Source of the DNA: Endothia cerciana | Taxonomy: Eukaryota; Ascomycota; Sordariomycetes; Diaporthales; Cryphonectriaceae | Length of the DNA stretch: 64,000 nt | Direction of reading: 5' to 3' | Assembly (NCBI GenBank): GCA_026119935.1 | Contig: JALRMH010000003.1 | Location: 1,216,526-1,280,525 of the forward strand | Shown: piece by piece, positions 24,205 to 35,678 of the stretch | Layout: every line of letters begins with the position of its first letter | Numbering within the stretch: the stretch's first letter is position 1 | Notes under the pieces: generated by a model | What the model was told of the DNA's origin: nothing | The model's input: only the letters and a program-made list of their open reading frames with translations | The model's database searches: none | Program-made: the position numbers and the translations under genes

Positions 24205-24295
24205 TTATGTACTGTGTACCATAGTACACAGTACTATGGAGCGAGTATACTATAGTACATGCCGAGGTGCCTTTCGTACAGTACTAGTACTAGTA
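24205..24295. repeat. Cluster of GTAC/TAGTA short palindromes
   Basis: Overlapping self-complementary words such as TGTACTGTGTACCATAGTACACAG and AGTACTAGTACT-like units are packed into about 90 nt. The words match those near 10780-10963 and 55690-55830. Confidence 0.7.
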
Positions 24296-26051
24296 AGCCA
24301 CGGGGGCTTGTCCCACAATCACGAGGAAGATCCTGTCGAGACCCTCTTCCGTCGCACAGATTTCGCCGTGTCTCCTGTCGACGCGGCCGCAAGGCTCACG
24401 GAGATTTCCCTTTCTCTCTTTAACCCTCTTCTTCTTCTTCTTCTTCTTCTTCTTCTTCCTTTCTCTCTTTATGATTACGGCCGTGCCCAGGTGGGGTCTG
24501 GGACGCGGGGAGTAGTAGTAGTAGCCCTACAGACGGACCCCTTCGAATGAAGGCTCCCGCCCTGAGAGGTGCCCTGCGCCGGCAAGGCCGGGGCACCTTA
24601 CCCTTTTTTTCTTTTTTTTTTCTTTTTCTTCCTTCCCTTCTCGTACCGTGGTAGAAAGGTCCCCACGCAGAGAGTGAGGCCGGCTCAGGGCTGAAACATG
24701 AGGTCCCAATCTCCCAGGGGTCCCGGCCATATGCCCCAGATGGATGGGTCGTGAAGAAGAAGAAAGAAAGAAAGAAAAAAAAAGGTCATACTACCCCATC
24801 CGCATGATCGTGGGGCATGTGACAAGAGAGCCGGTCCGTGGCCCGCCTCGTCAGAGGGGGGACTCACACGAGACACAAACCTGGCGGTCGCGTGAAGGCC
24901 GGATGGAGCCAAGGGAGGGCAGTGGGAACGCAACAAGGAGCAGATCGGACTAATAGGGGGCGCATCTGGTTTCAATATTCTGCTCTGCTCCCCTACCCCT
25001 TTCTGTCTTCCAAGACACATGGGGTTGATAGCGTCGATGGAGGCCCGTCTACTTAGAGCCGCGCGTGTGTCAGCGCCACTTGGCCCGCGAGCCAGTGCTG
25101 TCACGTCCTCATGCAAGCCTCGGGAGAGTCGAGTCCTTGCGGTGCCTACCAAGACCCCCAACATGCACGATACGCCCAAGACCGGTACGGGTGGTGAGGC
25201 CCTTGCAGACGAGAGGAAGGCCAAGTGTGGAGGCGGCGGAAGAGGAGGAATAGAAGAGAAACAAGAAAGAAAGGGAAAAAGAAAGGGAGAAGTAAATAAG
25301 GTGAAGAGGAAAAGGAAGCATCAGATCGCCGGAACTGAACACCCCCCCCCCCCAAAAAAAAAAACCAAAACCAAAACCAAAACCACCACCTACCTCAGTT
25401 CACATCTCTATCAGTCTTGAGTAGATCCACTTTTTCCCCTAGGGGGCCGAGAAGTCGTTAAGATACCAGCACTAGGATGAAGGAAGGGTATGGCCGAGGT
25501 CAGAAACTCTAGGGTCACTCTTTGATATATTATTGCCTATTACCTTCATTAGGCGCACTGATGCTGTGGAGAGACAGCTATATCATTAAGGGCAATAGTG
25601 AGAGAGACAGACGGAGGGAGAGAGAGAGAAAAGGAAAAAAATCAAAAAATCAAAACCCATGTGTATATACAATGTGAATTGTCCGAGGGTGAAAGGGGGA
25701 AAGGAAAAAAAAAAAAAAAAGGAAAGAAAAATTAAGAAAGATCAAAAAGGATTCATTCATAACATCATTAACTCGACAGGCGTCGTACCGTCACGCACCC
25801 ACAAAACCTGACCGACCGACCGACCGAACGACCGATCGATAAGAGACATATATGCACCCTTTCTCCTTCATCAGACATTAAGCCTCCGCGCGAAGTCGTC
25901 GTCGTCTTCACCGTTCCCAGCCCTGCCCTGCCCATCCACCCCGGATACCAGTCCCTTTGAACCCAATATTTCATGCAACCAACCCTTTGCGGCCTCAGCA
26001 CTTGAGCACCTTTCAAATGACTTTGTGTTCCCCCGTCCTGTGGATCCCCAT

Positions 26052-26084
<33 letters not shown>

Positions 26085-26161
26085 TGAGTGATGCGTATGC
26101 GTATCGGGCATAGCATATGCGTACTTTATGCAACCAACCAACCAACCAACCAACCAACCAA
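26052..26161. repeat. (ATG)n and (CCAA)n tandem repeats
   Basis: About 11 ATG/GAT units at 26052-26084 and about seven CCAA units at 26132-26161, just beyond the F-box gene stop codon, so possibly in its 3' untranslated region. Confidence 0.9.
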
Positions 26162-26256
26162 GCCGACCGAGAAAACGCAACGGGGGCGGACCCCTCCCAA
26201 CCGCCATCAAGTCCTCGCCCTCCCCGTCCCCCCAAGACCAGTTCCCCGCAGCCAGC

Positions 26257-26346
26257 TCAGCCCCGGGTCGGGCTGAACACCAACGGCACCAGCACTGAGT
26301 TGCTCTCCTCCACGTTCATGTACAGCCCCTCGGCGTGGCCCTTCTC

Positions 26347-26377
<31 letters not shown>

Positions 26378-26735
26378 TTCCTGACCGCCCCGAACAGCTC
26401 CCGCAGCCGCCCGCTCCCGCCGCTGCCCCCCCTCGGCCTCGGCCCGTACTCGTCCTGGAGCGCCGGGTGCATGTCCAGCAGCTCCTCCTCGTCGCCCTTG
26501 CCGTCCTTCCCGTTCAGCCGCCCCAGCTTCTCCAGCACCGCCTCCCGTGCTTTCTTGAGCGCGCTCGTCCGCGCCTCCGCGTCCTCGGCGAATCGCCGCT
26601 GGATCTCCTCCTGCTCGAGGTTGCGCTGCACCGCCGACAGGCCCTCGTTGACGTTGTGACCGCCGCCGCCGCCGCCGCTGCTGTTGTTGTTGTGGTGGTG
26701 GTGGTGGTGGTGGTGGTGGTGGTGTTGGTACTGGC

Positions 26736-26788
<53 letters not shown>

Positions 26789-29325
26789 TGGTGGTGGTGG
26801 AAGGAGGCCTTGCTGCCGTTGCTCTGCTGCGTGGCGCTGCTGTACGTGCTGTGCACGCTCTCCGCGCCGCTGCCCCTCGACCCGGGCAGGCTCGCCGCGA
26901 CGGAGATGGCGATCGACGTCGTGCTCGCCTGTGGGTTGTACACCATGGGCTGCAGCAGCACCGGCAGCGCCTCGGTCGAGATGATGGGCGCCGAGATGTT
27001 GAGCGGCGCCACGCCCGGGTGGTCCGCCGGCTCCTGCTCCTCGGGGATGGAGTGGACCGACTGGGACGAGAGCGAGTGCGTGGACTGCGCCGGGGCCGGC
27101 GCGTGGGGCGGGGGCGGGGGCGCCGCGTACGACGGCGGCGGGGGCGCGGGGTAGCTCGGCGGCGGCGGGACGGGGTGGCTCGCCGCGCGGGGCCGCGAGG
27201 GCCACTGCGTCGTGCGGTGGTAGCTGGGCGGCGGGGACTCGTCGTCGCTCGCGATGACCAGCGGCAGCTCGTACGTGGTCGCGTTCTCCTGGTTGCTGCC
27301 GCCCATGTAGGGCATGGGGTCGCTGCTCTGCCTCCCGCGGTTGGGGCCGTACACCGTGACGGGCGGCGGTGGCGGCTTCTGGAGCTTGTTGGGGCCCTGC
27401 TGCTGCACGGGCGGGTACTGCGCCTGCGCCTGCGACGTCGAGTTGCTGCGCTTGTGGCCGAGGATGTTCTTGAGGGTGTGCTTGTCCCTCTCCTTGTCCG
27501 CCGCGGTGGCGGCGGCGGCGGAGACCTCCTCCCGCGAGCGGTTGCTCCTGGTCGGCACGAGGCCGAGCCCCGGCCGCTGCTCGTCGTCGTCGGTGCAGCC
27601 GTCGTCGCCGTCGCGCTTGGGGTGCCACGGCTTCCTGCGGCGCTTGCGCACGCGCTTCTTGAGCTTGGTGCTGAACGGCACGAGCGTCGCCTCGGACGCG
27701 TTGGTGCTCGTCAGGTTGATGGCCGAGTCGATGTCGCGGTCCAGCTCCACGATGATCGTCTCGGACTCGTCGCCGTAGTACGTGTACGAGTCGCCGTCGT
27801 CGTCGAACGACTCGGCGCGCACGGTGTGGTCCGACGAGGAGGTCTGGCTGAGGCGCAGGCCGAGCGAGGCCTCGATCTCGGACTCGAGGTCGAGGAGCTC
27901 CTTGCCCGCCGCCTCGACCGCCGCGCTCGGGTGGCGGATCTCCACCTCGTCGCGGTCCGCGATGCTGTACCGCGAGGTCCTGGGGCTGGGGGCGAAGGCC
28001 TCCTCCGGCAGGGACGGGCTGCGCTCGGCCTCGACGTGCTCGACGTGCTCGACGTGCTCGACGTGCTCGACGTGCTCGACGTGCTCGATGTGCTGCGAGT
28101 GCTCGTTGTGCACGTCCTTGCCGTCCCCCGCGACCGAGTACCGCGCCCAGGTGTCGCGGTTGGTCTCCGGCTGCGCCATGAGCGGCTGCAGCGCGTCGTC
28201 CCAGTTGCCGCCGTTGAGCAGCACCACGTTCTCGAAGTCGAACTCCTTCACGCTGTCCCTGTGGCTCTCGACCAGCCCCCTCAGCTGCGCCGAGTGCATG
28301 CTCGCGTTGCGCACCTGGAGGTACTTCAGCCTGCTGAAGCGGATCCTGCCCCTGACGCCAGGCCGGGGCGGGAGGGGGCTCATCGGGCTCGTGACCTCGT
28401 TGAAGAGCTTCTTGTTCTCCCGGGGCGTGTCGAACAGCGGGTCCTCCGCCAGCGCGAGCGGGCACGGCCCCTTCTGGCCCATCCACGTGAACGACAGCTT
28501 CTCCAGCGTGCCCTGGAACTGCCGCAGGTAGTCGTCAATGATCTTGAGCTGATCCAGCCCCGGCCCGCCGGGCCCGTAGAAGTCCCACGCCTCCACGGCG
28601 ATGTGCATCTTCCGGATCTGCCGCCACCTCTTGCCCGCGATGGGCGAGCAGCCGAACCCGGGGCCGTCCTGGAACTTGAGGTAGAGGAACGCGGCAGGGT
28701 GGACGCCGTGCAGCGAGAGCTTGCTGAGCTTCCTCAGGTGCGGCGAGCGCTCGACGGCGATGCGCAGCGACATGAGAGCGTAGTCCACGATGTCCCTGCG
28801 GTACCTCTCCGCGGGGTCCTGGCCTGGTGTCTTGATGGTGAGGTGCCTCAGGTTGGGCACGTTCTTGACCGCGTGGATGAAGCTGGGCACGTTGGTCGCG
28901 GCGTGGAACAGCGGCGGGTACTGCTGCGTGAGGATGTCGCCGAGTTCCGAGTTGCCATACTTGGGCCTCGTCAGGGTCGAGGCCATGGACGTGTATGGCG
29001 TGTAAAGGTAAGAGATCTCGGCGCCGGTGGAGGGGTGTATTAAAGGTGGGAGGAAGGTGGCCTCGCTGTGGGGCAGGTAGAAGGTGAGGTGCTCGATGTG
29101 GTGGCCGATGCGGGCGAGCGCCTCGACCCGGTAGGGCCGTGTGAAGGAATTGGCCGTGAAGGTGAGGTGTATCCTCTGGAACAGCCGGCGGGTGACGAGG
29201 TTACAGCATGCTGAGTTCGACAGGCGCACTGCGCAGAGGTCGGACTTGCTCAGGTGGGCGAAGAGGCGGTCCCGGATGTCGCCCTCTGCCCACAGTCTGT
29301 AGAAGGGGTGGTTTTCTGAGGCCAT
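26257..29325 (-). CDS. Large F-box-type protein with extended low-complexity tail
   Basis: Single-exon frame of 1022 residues. The N-terminus resembles a divergent F-box (IRDRLFAHLSKSDLCAVRLSN, about residues 16-36, followed by a TRRLFQRIHLTF segment), as in SCF ubiquitin-ligase substrate adaptors that bind Skp1. Leu-rich segments up to about residue 370 (for example VPNLRHLTIKTPG, PHLRKLSKLSLHG, RLKYLQVRN) suggest an LRR-like fold. The second half is disordered: seven HVE/HIE tripeptides near residue 415, a basic stretch KKRVRKRRRKPWHPKRDGDD near 552, Pro-rich PPPSY-type repeats, then Ser, Asn, His and Gly homopolymers near 840-880. The C-terminus is again charged and helical. The function and substrate are unknown. 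The start is the first ATG of the frame. The homopolymers are trinucleotide runs and likely vary in length between isolates. Confidence 0.85.
26660..26800 (-). repeat. Coding trinucleotide tracts (Ser, Asn, His, Gly homopolymers)
   Basis: Adjacent CTG/GTT/GGT/CCG-type triplet runs on the plus strand encode poly-Ser, about ten Asn, about eleven His and a Gly run in the F-box protein. They preserve the frame. Confidence 0.9.
28026..28093 (-). repeat. 9-bp coding minisatellite (HVE repeat)
   Basis: About seven near-identical 9-bp units (plus-strand CTCGACGTG) encode consecutive His-Val-Glu tripeptides within the F-box gene, keeping the frame. Confidence 0.95.
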
Positions 29326-29439
29326 TGTCTGTTTCGTCTCGCGTGTTTCTCACCCTTCCGATGTTTCAATGGCCGCGAGTGCTGTTTCAAGCCCCTCAAT
29401 CCTCGGTGCGCATTGACGTCGAGGTGGTGGTGAGATCTA

Positions 29440-29520
29440 GATCTCTCTCTCTCTGGGGGTGTGCGTGCGCGCGCGCGCGCGCGTGTGTGTGTGTGTGTCT
29501 CTCTCTCTCTCTCTCTCTCT
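29440..29520. repeat. Compound dinucleotide tract CT-CG-TG-TC
   Basis: Four dinucleotide types abut within 80 nt, about 115 nt upstream of the F-box gene start. The CG/TG part is alternating purine-pyrimidine and so could adopt Z-DNA; the flanking TC parts are polypyrimidine. Confidence 0.9.
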
Positions 29521-30140
29521 ATTCCTCTCAGATATCTTCAGCCCCCTTCCCAGCGCGAGGACCGCCTGAGATGAATCCCAACTAGAAATGAATACGTTTG
29601 AGCCTGCAATTGAGCAGACGATATGCACAAGAGGGCGAAGACAGAAAAGAATTGAGTCTCCGCGTAGCGGGAAGAGGGCGAGACAGCTGCAGGCCGAGGA
29701 GCTATCCGCCTCCCGTGGCCATCAGCAAGGTGCTCGCAGTAGCTCTCCCGCGGATGTCAGGGTCCCTATCGTTCGTGAGATAATGCGATTGTGAGGGTCG
29801 AGGCGATCAACGGATGGTAGTCAAGATGGGAAACTCAGCAAATCTCGATGGGGGCGATCCGTGGGCGGCTGAGGGCTAGCAGCATGTCATGTCATGAACC
29901 AGTCCGCCCGGGTGGCGATATCGTGGCAGATCCAGCAGCGGTGTGTGGTATGTGTGTGTGTGTGTGTGTAAGTGAGGAAGACCGTGATGGATCATGGAAC
30001 GGTATAAACTCTAGTTCCGGCCGCAGGTTATTCGGCCAACGGGAGAGTGTGTAGTTCCTAGAGAAATGTGTTGTTATACCCACTTTGGGTATTCGAAATC
30101 GCTCAATCGCTTGATTCGCCCCCTCACCCTGGACCGTGGC

Positions 30141-30171
<31 letters not shown>

Positions 30172-31316
30172 CCCCCCTCTCCCCCCTCCCCTTCGCTCCC
30201 ATCCTGATCTGTCCCCCTTCGCAAACCCGCAAGGCCCTCTCTCTAGTCATTGATCGCTCTCTGTCGCCTGTCGAGATACCATGCATCTGGTCTGCATATC
30301 TGCTGGGCCCCAAAGCCCTCCGGGGTGACCCTCGTCGCCCAGGGGGGGGGGGTAATCCCCTATGCATGTGGGCTGCCCCACGCTCCATGCCCCCGCGAGT
30401 GTCGCTCTTCACTCGAGGAGGTTGGAAACGAGTGGATGGCGGTGACCGGTGACTCACCCAGTCACCCCTCGGCCTGCAGCACTCGTCCTGCAGTAGCCGC
30501 ATGCGGGGGCCCGCTTTTCCCGTGCATGCTCGAGCGACGAGAGGTTTTCCACTTGTCCATCCCGGGGCGGGATCAGGCGCGGAGGGAACGAGAGGGAAAC
30601 AACACAGGTACTTACACACGCCTGTATGTGTGTGTGTGTGTGTGTGTCTGTGTGTGTGTGTAGAGCTTCCGCGCTACAACTTCATGCAAGCCTATGGCAT
30701 GGCGCCGTGCCATGTACCGTCGATGGCCCCAAGGTTGAGGCTGAGACTAAAGCGGGAGGGTGTTCGTCCATAGGGTCTCCCACGACCAAAGGGGACCGCT
30801 GAGCCTCATCGAGCGCCGACCATCCTACCATGCTATGGTTGGCATTACTTGATAAGCAGCACCATAGTAGCAGTACATGGCATTATCTGACTGCGCGAGC
30901 GCGGCGGTCAAACCGCGCCGCGGGTGCTGAGTGGTCCCATCAAAACCAGGTTCCGGTCGTCGGCTGCTGAGCCGGTCTCATCGGACATGCGGTCTGGGCC
31001 AGTCATGTACCGCGTAGGACTGGGGGGAGGAGAGGATTTGGGGGGGTCCCTCGGGGCGAGGCCCGTCCAGTGCCCGCCCTCCAACGCAGGCGCTATCGAT
31101 AAAGTGGTGGCCGGGAAGACGAGGGGCCCGCAGGAGAAGAGGAGACACGCCAATAGGGACCAAGGCTCGAGGTCGCGAACCTGACGCCAGTTGGACACGC
31201 AGGCGCGGTGCGTTTTCGGCTTAGGGGCAGCCACGCACGGGCTGGCGGGCTACCAACGGCCAACGGCCAACGGCTGAAGCGCAGTGCAGCCGAGCGCGTG
31301 TGTGTTGTATGTGTGC

Positions 31317-31318
<2 letters not shown>

Positions 31319-31363
<45 letters not shown>
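31319..31363. repeat. (GT)22 microsatellite
   Basis: Uninterrupted GT dinucleotides in a gene-free interval. Shorter GT runs lie at 29951-29969 and 30627-30661. Confidence 0.95.
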
Positions 31364-31365
<2 letters not shown>

Positions 31366-32090
31366 ACACTACTATAAAGACAACAAGCGCTCCCGCGGCT
31401 CTCGGGGACAGATTTGGGGATCTGCAACGCTCCGGCGGGGAGCTCCGCAAGTTCCTCGAGTACTGGCCAGGCTGGAAACGACACCTGTCTGTCTGTCTGT
31501 CCCTGGGGACAGGGCGGTTCCAGGGCTCAGCAGGCCTCCGGCCCCTCCTCCCCTCCCCTCCCCCCCCGCGGGGCTGCAAATTCGAGGCGCTGTCCCCAGG
31601 TGATATGGTTGATGAAGTGTCACGGATCCTATGATCCTGTATGCCCAACAGTGTCGCCAGATGGTAGTCCCATGAAGGAAGGCGAACCTTGGGGGGGGGG
31701 GGGGATGGGATGAGGTGGCGAGGCGCCCAAAAATGGTTGATGGGTGACGGCCTTTGGGGCCTGTCGTCGTCACCCTTACGTACGGTATGGGCCTTACAGC
31801 CTGTGGCCATGCCCGCTGTCTCCATTGACGGAGAAAAAACTGGCAATTGGCGATCATGCCACGGGATTTTGCCCATGGCGATCCCTAAATCCCTATCAAT
31901 GGGGGAACCGGGCAGCATCCGCCGGGGAGGGTCTCGTCGGGCTCTTTCTCAGCAGGGGGGGGGGGGGGCAGGAGACCTAGCACGAGGATACGAGCGGAAC
32001 GAGGGCCACGAAGACGAAAGATGCGTCGATGCCGCGAGATGGTGCCACGTCTGTCTGCGTGTCTCTGGCAGCCCCACGTGTTGGTTACGA

Positions 32091-32289
32091 GCAGCAGCGC
32101 GAGCGGCAGCACGAGCGGCAGCACGAGCGGCAGCAGGCCTGCCCAACCGGGCCTCAGCCCTCGCAGGTCGTGCTTGAGGGTGGAGGGGAGGCTTGAGGGG
32201 TGGCTTGTCCCCTTCTGCGCCCGCCCGAATCAGGCCTCGTCCGATGGCGACTCGGGGGCAACGTAGGCCCAGGGCGGCTTCGGCTCGCC

Positions 32290-32321
<32 letters not shown>

Positions 32322-32330
32322 TGCTGCTGC
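32091..32330. repeat. 12-bp minisatellite and (CTG)n repeat
   Basis: Three to four copies of a GAGCGGCAGCAC-type unit at 32091-32136, then about 13 CTG units with one interruption at 32291-32330. No gene model uses either. Confidence 0.85.
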
Positions 32331-35300
32331 CGCTGCCCTCCTCCTCCTCCTTATCTCTCTCTTGCCCGTGCTGTACTGTTTGACCTGGTCTCTCCACAGC
32401 CAATTGCCAGGGTGACACCGCATCCTCGCTCCTCGTCCTCATCATCTGAGCTTCGTTTCTCCTGTGCTCTGGTACCACCCCAGCCCGTCTCCCCATTTGT
32501 CAGTCAGGGCGTCGGCAGGGGATTTACGTCCGGGGGGCCTGTGGAGCCCCTACCGATCTGGCGGACGGGGATCAGGTCGATCTCTGATTGTTTTGTTTCG
32601 AAACCTTTCCGTCCTGTCGGTCCGAACCTACACCGCCAGGCGCGGGGCCACTTGAAAATCGAGAATCCGGGAGAACAAAAGGGAATCCCAACCCAACCCC
32701 CAGTCCCCCCCCTCCCCGCCCGGGTCGAGGGAGGTCCTGTCCCTGGGCCAAGCACGCCCCCCAATGGTCCTGATTACGAAACCCGATGATGATGATGATG
32801 ATGATGATGATGAGATGATGATCCGGAACGTGGACACTCCCCCTCCCCTTCCAACCTGCCGATATTGGGGGGGGGGGGGTTTGGAAAGGGACGGGGTCGG
32901 ATCAAGCTTCCTTCAAGCCTCAGTTGGGCGCCGACGATCACCGCCCAGCCCCGACGCAGGCTAAACTCTAACCTTCGACCTTGGGTCTTGCGACGGCGCC
33001 TCCGTACCCGGCCTGAGCCCTTCCGGGTCCAGCTGCAGGTGCAGGAACTACATACATACATACTACTAGTACTACTGTGTCCGTACGGAGAACGTCCGTA
33101 GTCCTCGGGCGGCCGACCCATCCATCATTCGTCGCCCGGGCGCGCCACCACACCCTCCCCCCCTCCCCTGCCTCTCATTGTGTTCCCGATCTCAGCATGA
33201 ACCAATGTTGCAGGTGCCAATGCTGTGACACGCGAGACGGCGGCATCCCTTTGGACGCTTCGAACATGCGTCCTCGCCATCCTGACTCTCAAGAGAGATC
33301 CTTGCGGCGCTTATGTCGTGGAACGGGCTGACGGGGTCGCGTCAGGTGTCGAGCCCTCAGCGAGGTGGCGCAGGGTATGTACGGTACCTATGCTGGACGG
33401 GACTGCTACTTGTATAGCACACAGCATGTGAAAAAAAAAGAAGAAAAAAGAAGGACCACCACCACCACCACCACCACCCGCTTAGCCACCTCTGCGGCGC
33501 CCGGCCTCGCCCTTCGCAGTCACCTCTGGTGAGCCAACTTGGGGGTCTTGTCCCCTCCCCCTCCCTTGGGCATCACAAGACGTCATCGTTGCGGGACTGC
33601 CGTAGTATCAGATGGCACCTCGCCAGCGCGGTGGGGTCACGATGTATGTCTCATTGATCGTGTACATGATAGGTGCCGAGGGGCAGCTCGTCACGCGCTC
33701 CTGACTACTACTGCGACATCTGGTGGGTGAGCTCCAGGACGGGCCCTACAGTAGCATCTAGTAAGGAGTTTGAACAAACCAAAAAACCAAAAAACCAAAA
33801 AAAAACCCCTCCCCGCTTGTATCAATCGTACTTACAGGCTATGGGGTTACAGGCTACCACAGGTCTTCCGCTGGAAAGACGGGAGGGGGGCGTTGGGAGC
33901 TATCCCTCATCATCGCATCATCATCTACCCAGATGATCGGGCATCACCACCGCATCAAGGGGCTCCTAGCCCCCGGCGGGAATCGCGCGCCAGAGGACCC
34001 CCCCCCCCCCAAAAAAAAAAGAGAAGAGGCTCGCCATCAAAGAGGGAATCCCAAAGTCCACCAACCTAAACCAAACCCCCCCTCCCCCCCAAAGAAATAC
34101 CCACCGTCCGCAGGAACAACCATCGCCCGGGTATTTTCTTCTTTTGATTATCATCATCATCATCATCATCATTTTACCCCGCGGTGGGCCTCGCCCTTTC
34201 CCTGCTGGCATTGCTTGCAGATTCCCCCTCCCCCCCCCCCGGCACCCGGGTCTCGTCTCTCTCGCTCCCGTCTACCTGGGTCGGTTGGTGGTGCCACCGC
34301 TGCCGCCCCTTCCCCTCACCTCACCTCGCCCTCGACGATTAACTCGCTGAAATCTCGCCCGTGAGATAAAGAGGAGGGAGGGGCGGGTAGGTGGTACCTT
34401 GATGGGTTCGACGGGAGGGGAGGGGGGCAGGGGGGGGGTTCCTCATTGGGAGGGGCAGAGAAAGAATATTCCCAAGCCCCGGGACAGAAGAACGACGAGG
34501 AGGGGCAGAGGACGAAGAAAGTACGAACCCCCCCCCCCCTTAGTGGGAAAAAGCAAAGAGGGGAGGTTTCCAATTGAAGCCTCCCCCGCCCCCCCCCCCC
34601 CCTTCTTCCCGTATCTCCCGAATCAGTAGATCGTCCATGGCCAAGAGAGAGAGAGGGACGAAGGAAGAAATCGCAGAAGCAGAAGAAAAGGGGAGGGGGG
34701 GATGGGCCACAAGGCGGTCAGGGCAACACGAACTGCCAGCCTGCACCTCGAAATGAGATGTGGATCACGGTCTGCAGGGAGCACGGTCCAGCAGGCGGTG
34801 TCCAGCACTGCAGGGCCCGGTCGAGGTCCTCCAGGTCCTTTCTAATATTCTTTCTTCCTTTTCGAACTTTCGAGAGGTTCTCGAATGGCCTAGAGGACAC
34901 TAGAACTCGAGCAGCTCGGGTCGCGTCACGGGCATAATTGCGGGTACAGGTCTCTGCGGTTGTCCTCAATGCCTAGGGTGTCCTCGAGCTATTGAGTAGT
35001 GTGTAATGGCCAGATTGCCCACCTGCTCCAGGCGCTTCACAAAATTTTTTAATGTCGCGGGGTGCAAGCCCCAAAAGACGCCTTGAGCCTCCCACACGAT
35101 GCTCGGAAGTACCGTTGGGTCAGATATGCAGACTCCCTGCTCATGCCCCCCCCAGTCCAATCCCAATACCTTCCTAGTGTGGCGGGAAAAACCACAAAGT
35201 GATCAGGCCGTCCTCCTTACATGTACATTAGTCTGTGGCTTCCAGTATAGCCCACCATGTAATATCAACCCCTGCCTGCAGGTAGGGTCTGTAGCACGGA

Positions 35301-35678
35301 AATTTGGCACGCCACGGCCTTGACCGCGCCGGACCGCGCCGGACACACGGGGGGCGCGATCGTGTTGGGCCGCCGGCGGGCGCGTCCGCGTCCGTGGCTG
35401 ACACGGACCTGACGCGCCGACCGACCCGTCTGACCACCGCGACGGCGCAGCCCTACACCCTCCCCGCGTCGATCTCCTGCAGCCCAAGCCGCCCCCAACG
35501 CCGGCGCTTTTTCCAATCAATTTTGACCAGCATTGTCAGCGCTGGATTGAAACCTCAACAATCAGGGCTGTTGTATGAGTCACAACCGGCCGCCATCCCC
35601 TTTGGCCTCAGCCGGCTGTAACGCTCGGCTTGCTTCTTCAGAGGCCTCCTCCTGGACCGACTACTCGGCGGGAGGGTC

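Larger units (their letters stand above)
22243..26256. other. 4.0-kb gene-free interval
   Basis: No frame has a family signature. It contains a T run (22678-22692), GGT repeats (23188-23217), CA repeats (about 23788-23820), a C run near 23890, a cluster of GTAC/TAGTA words at 24205-24295, TTC repeats (24427-24458), a C/A composite tract (25342-25364), ATG repeats (26052-26084) and CCAA repeats (26132-26161). It holds the histidine kinase promoter and the F-box gene 3' flank. Confidence 0.5.
29326..35678. other. 6.3-kb gene-free interval, the longest in the window
   Basis: No recognisable coding domain, RNA gene or transposon. Dense simple repeats: a compound CT/CG/TG/TC tract (29440-29520), GT runs (29951-29969, 30627-30661, 31319-31363), CT (30143-30171), TGTC units near 31485, a 12-bp GAGCGGCAGCAC-type repeat (32091-32136), CTG (32291-32330), GAT (32785-32820), CCA (33459-33480), a C/A composite tract (33998-34020), ATC (34148-34172) and many G or C runs. 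The F-box gene promoter lies at its left end and the SNF1 3' flank at its right end. Confidence 0.5.

Noticed and set aside
26335..29043. 902-codon open frame on the plus strand opposite the F-box gene
   Set aside because: It is the antisense of GC-rich codons. It is extremely rich in Arg, Val, Ala, Gly and Leu, has no domain, and the minus frame has clear F-box and repeat logic.
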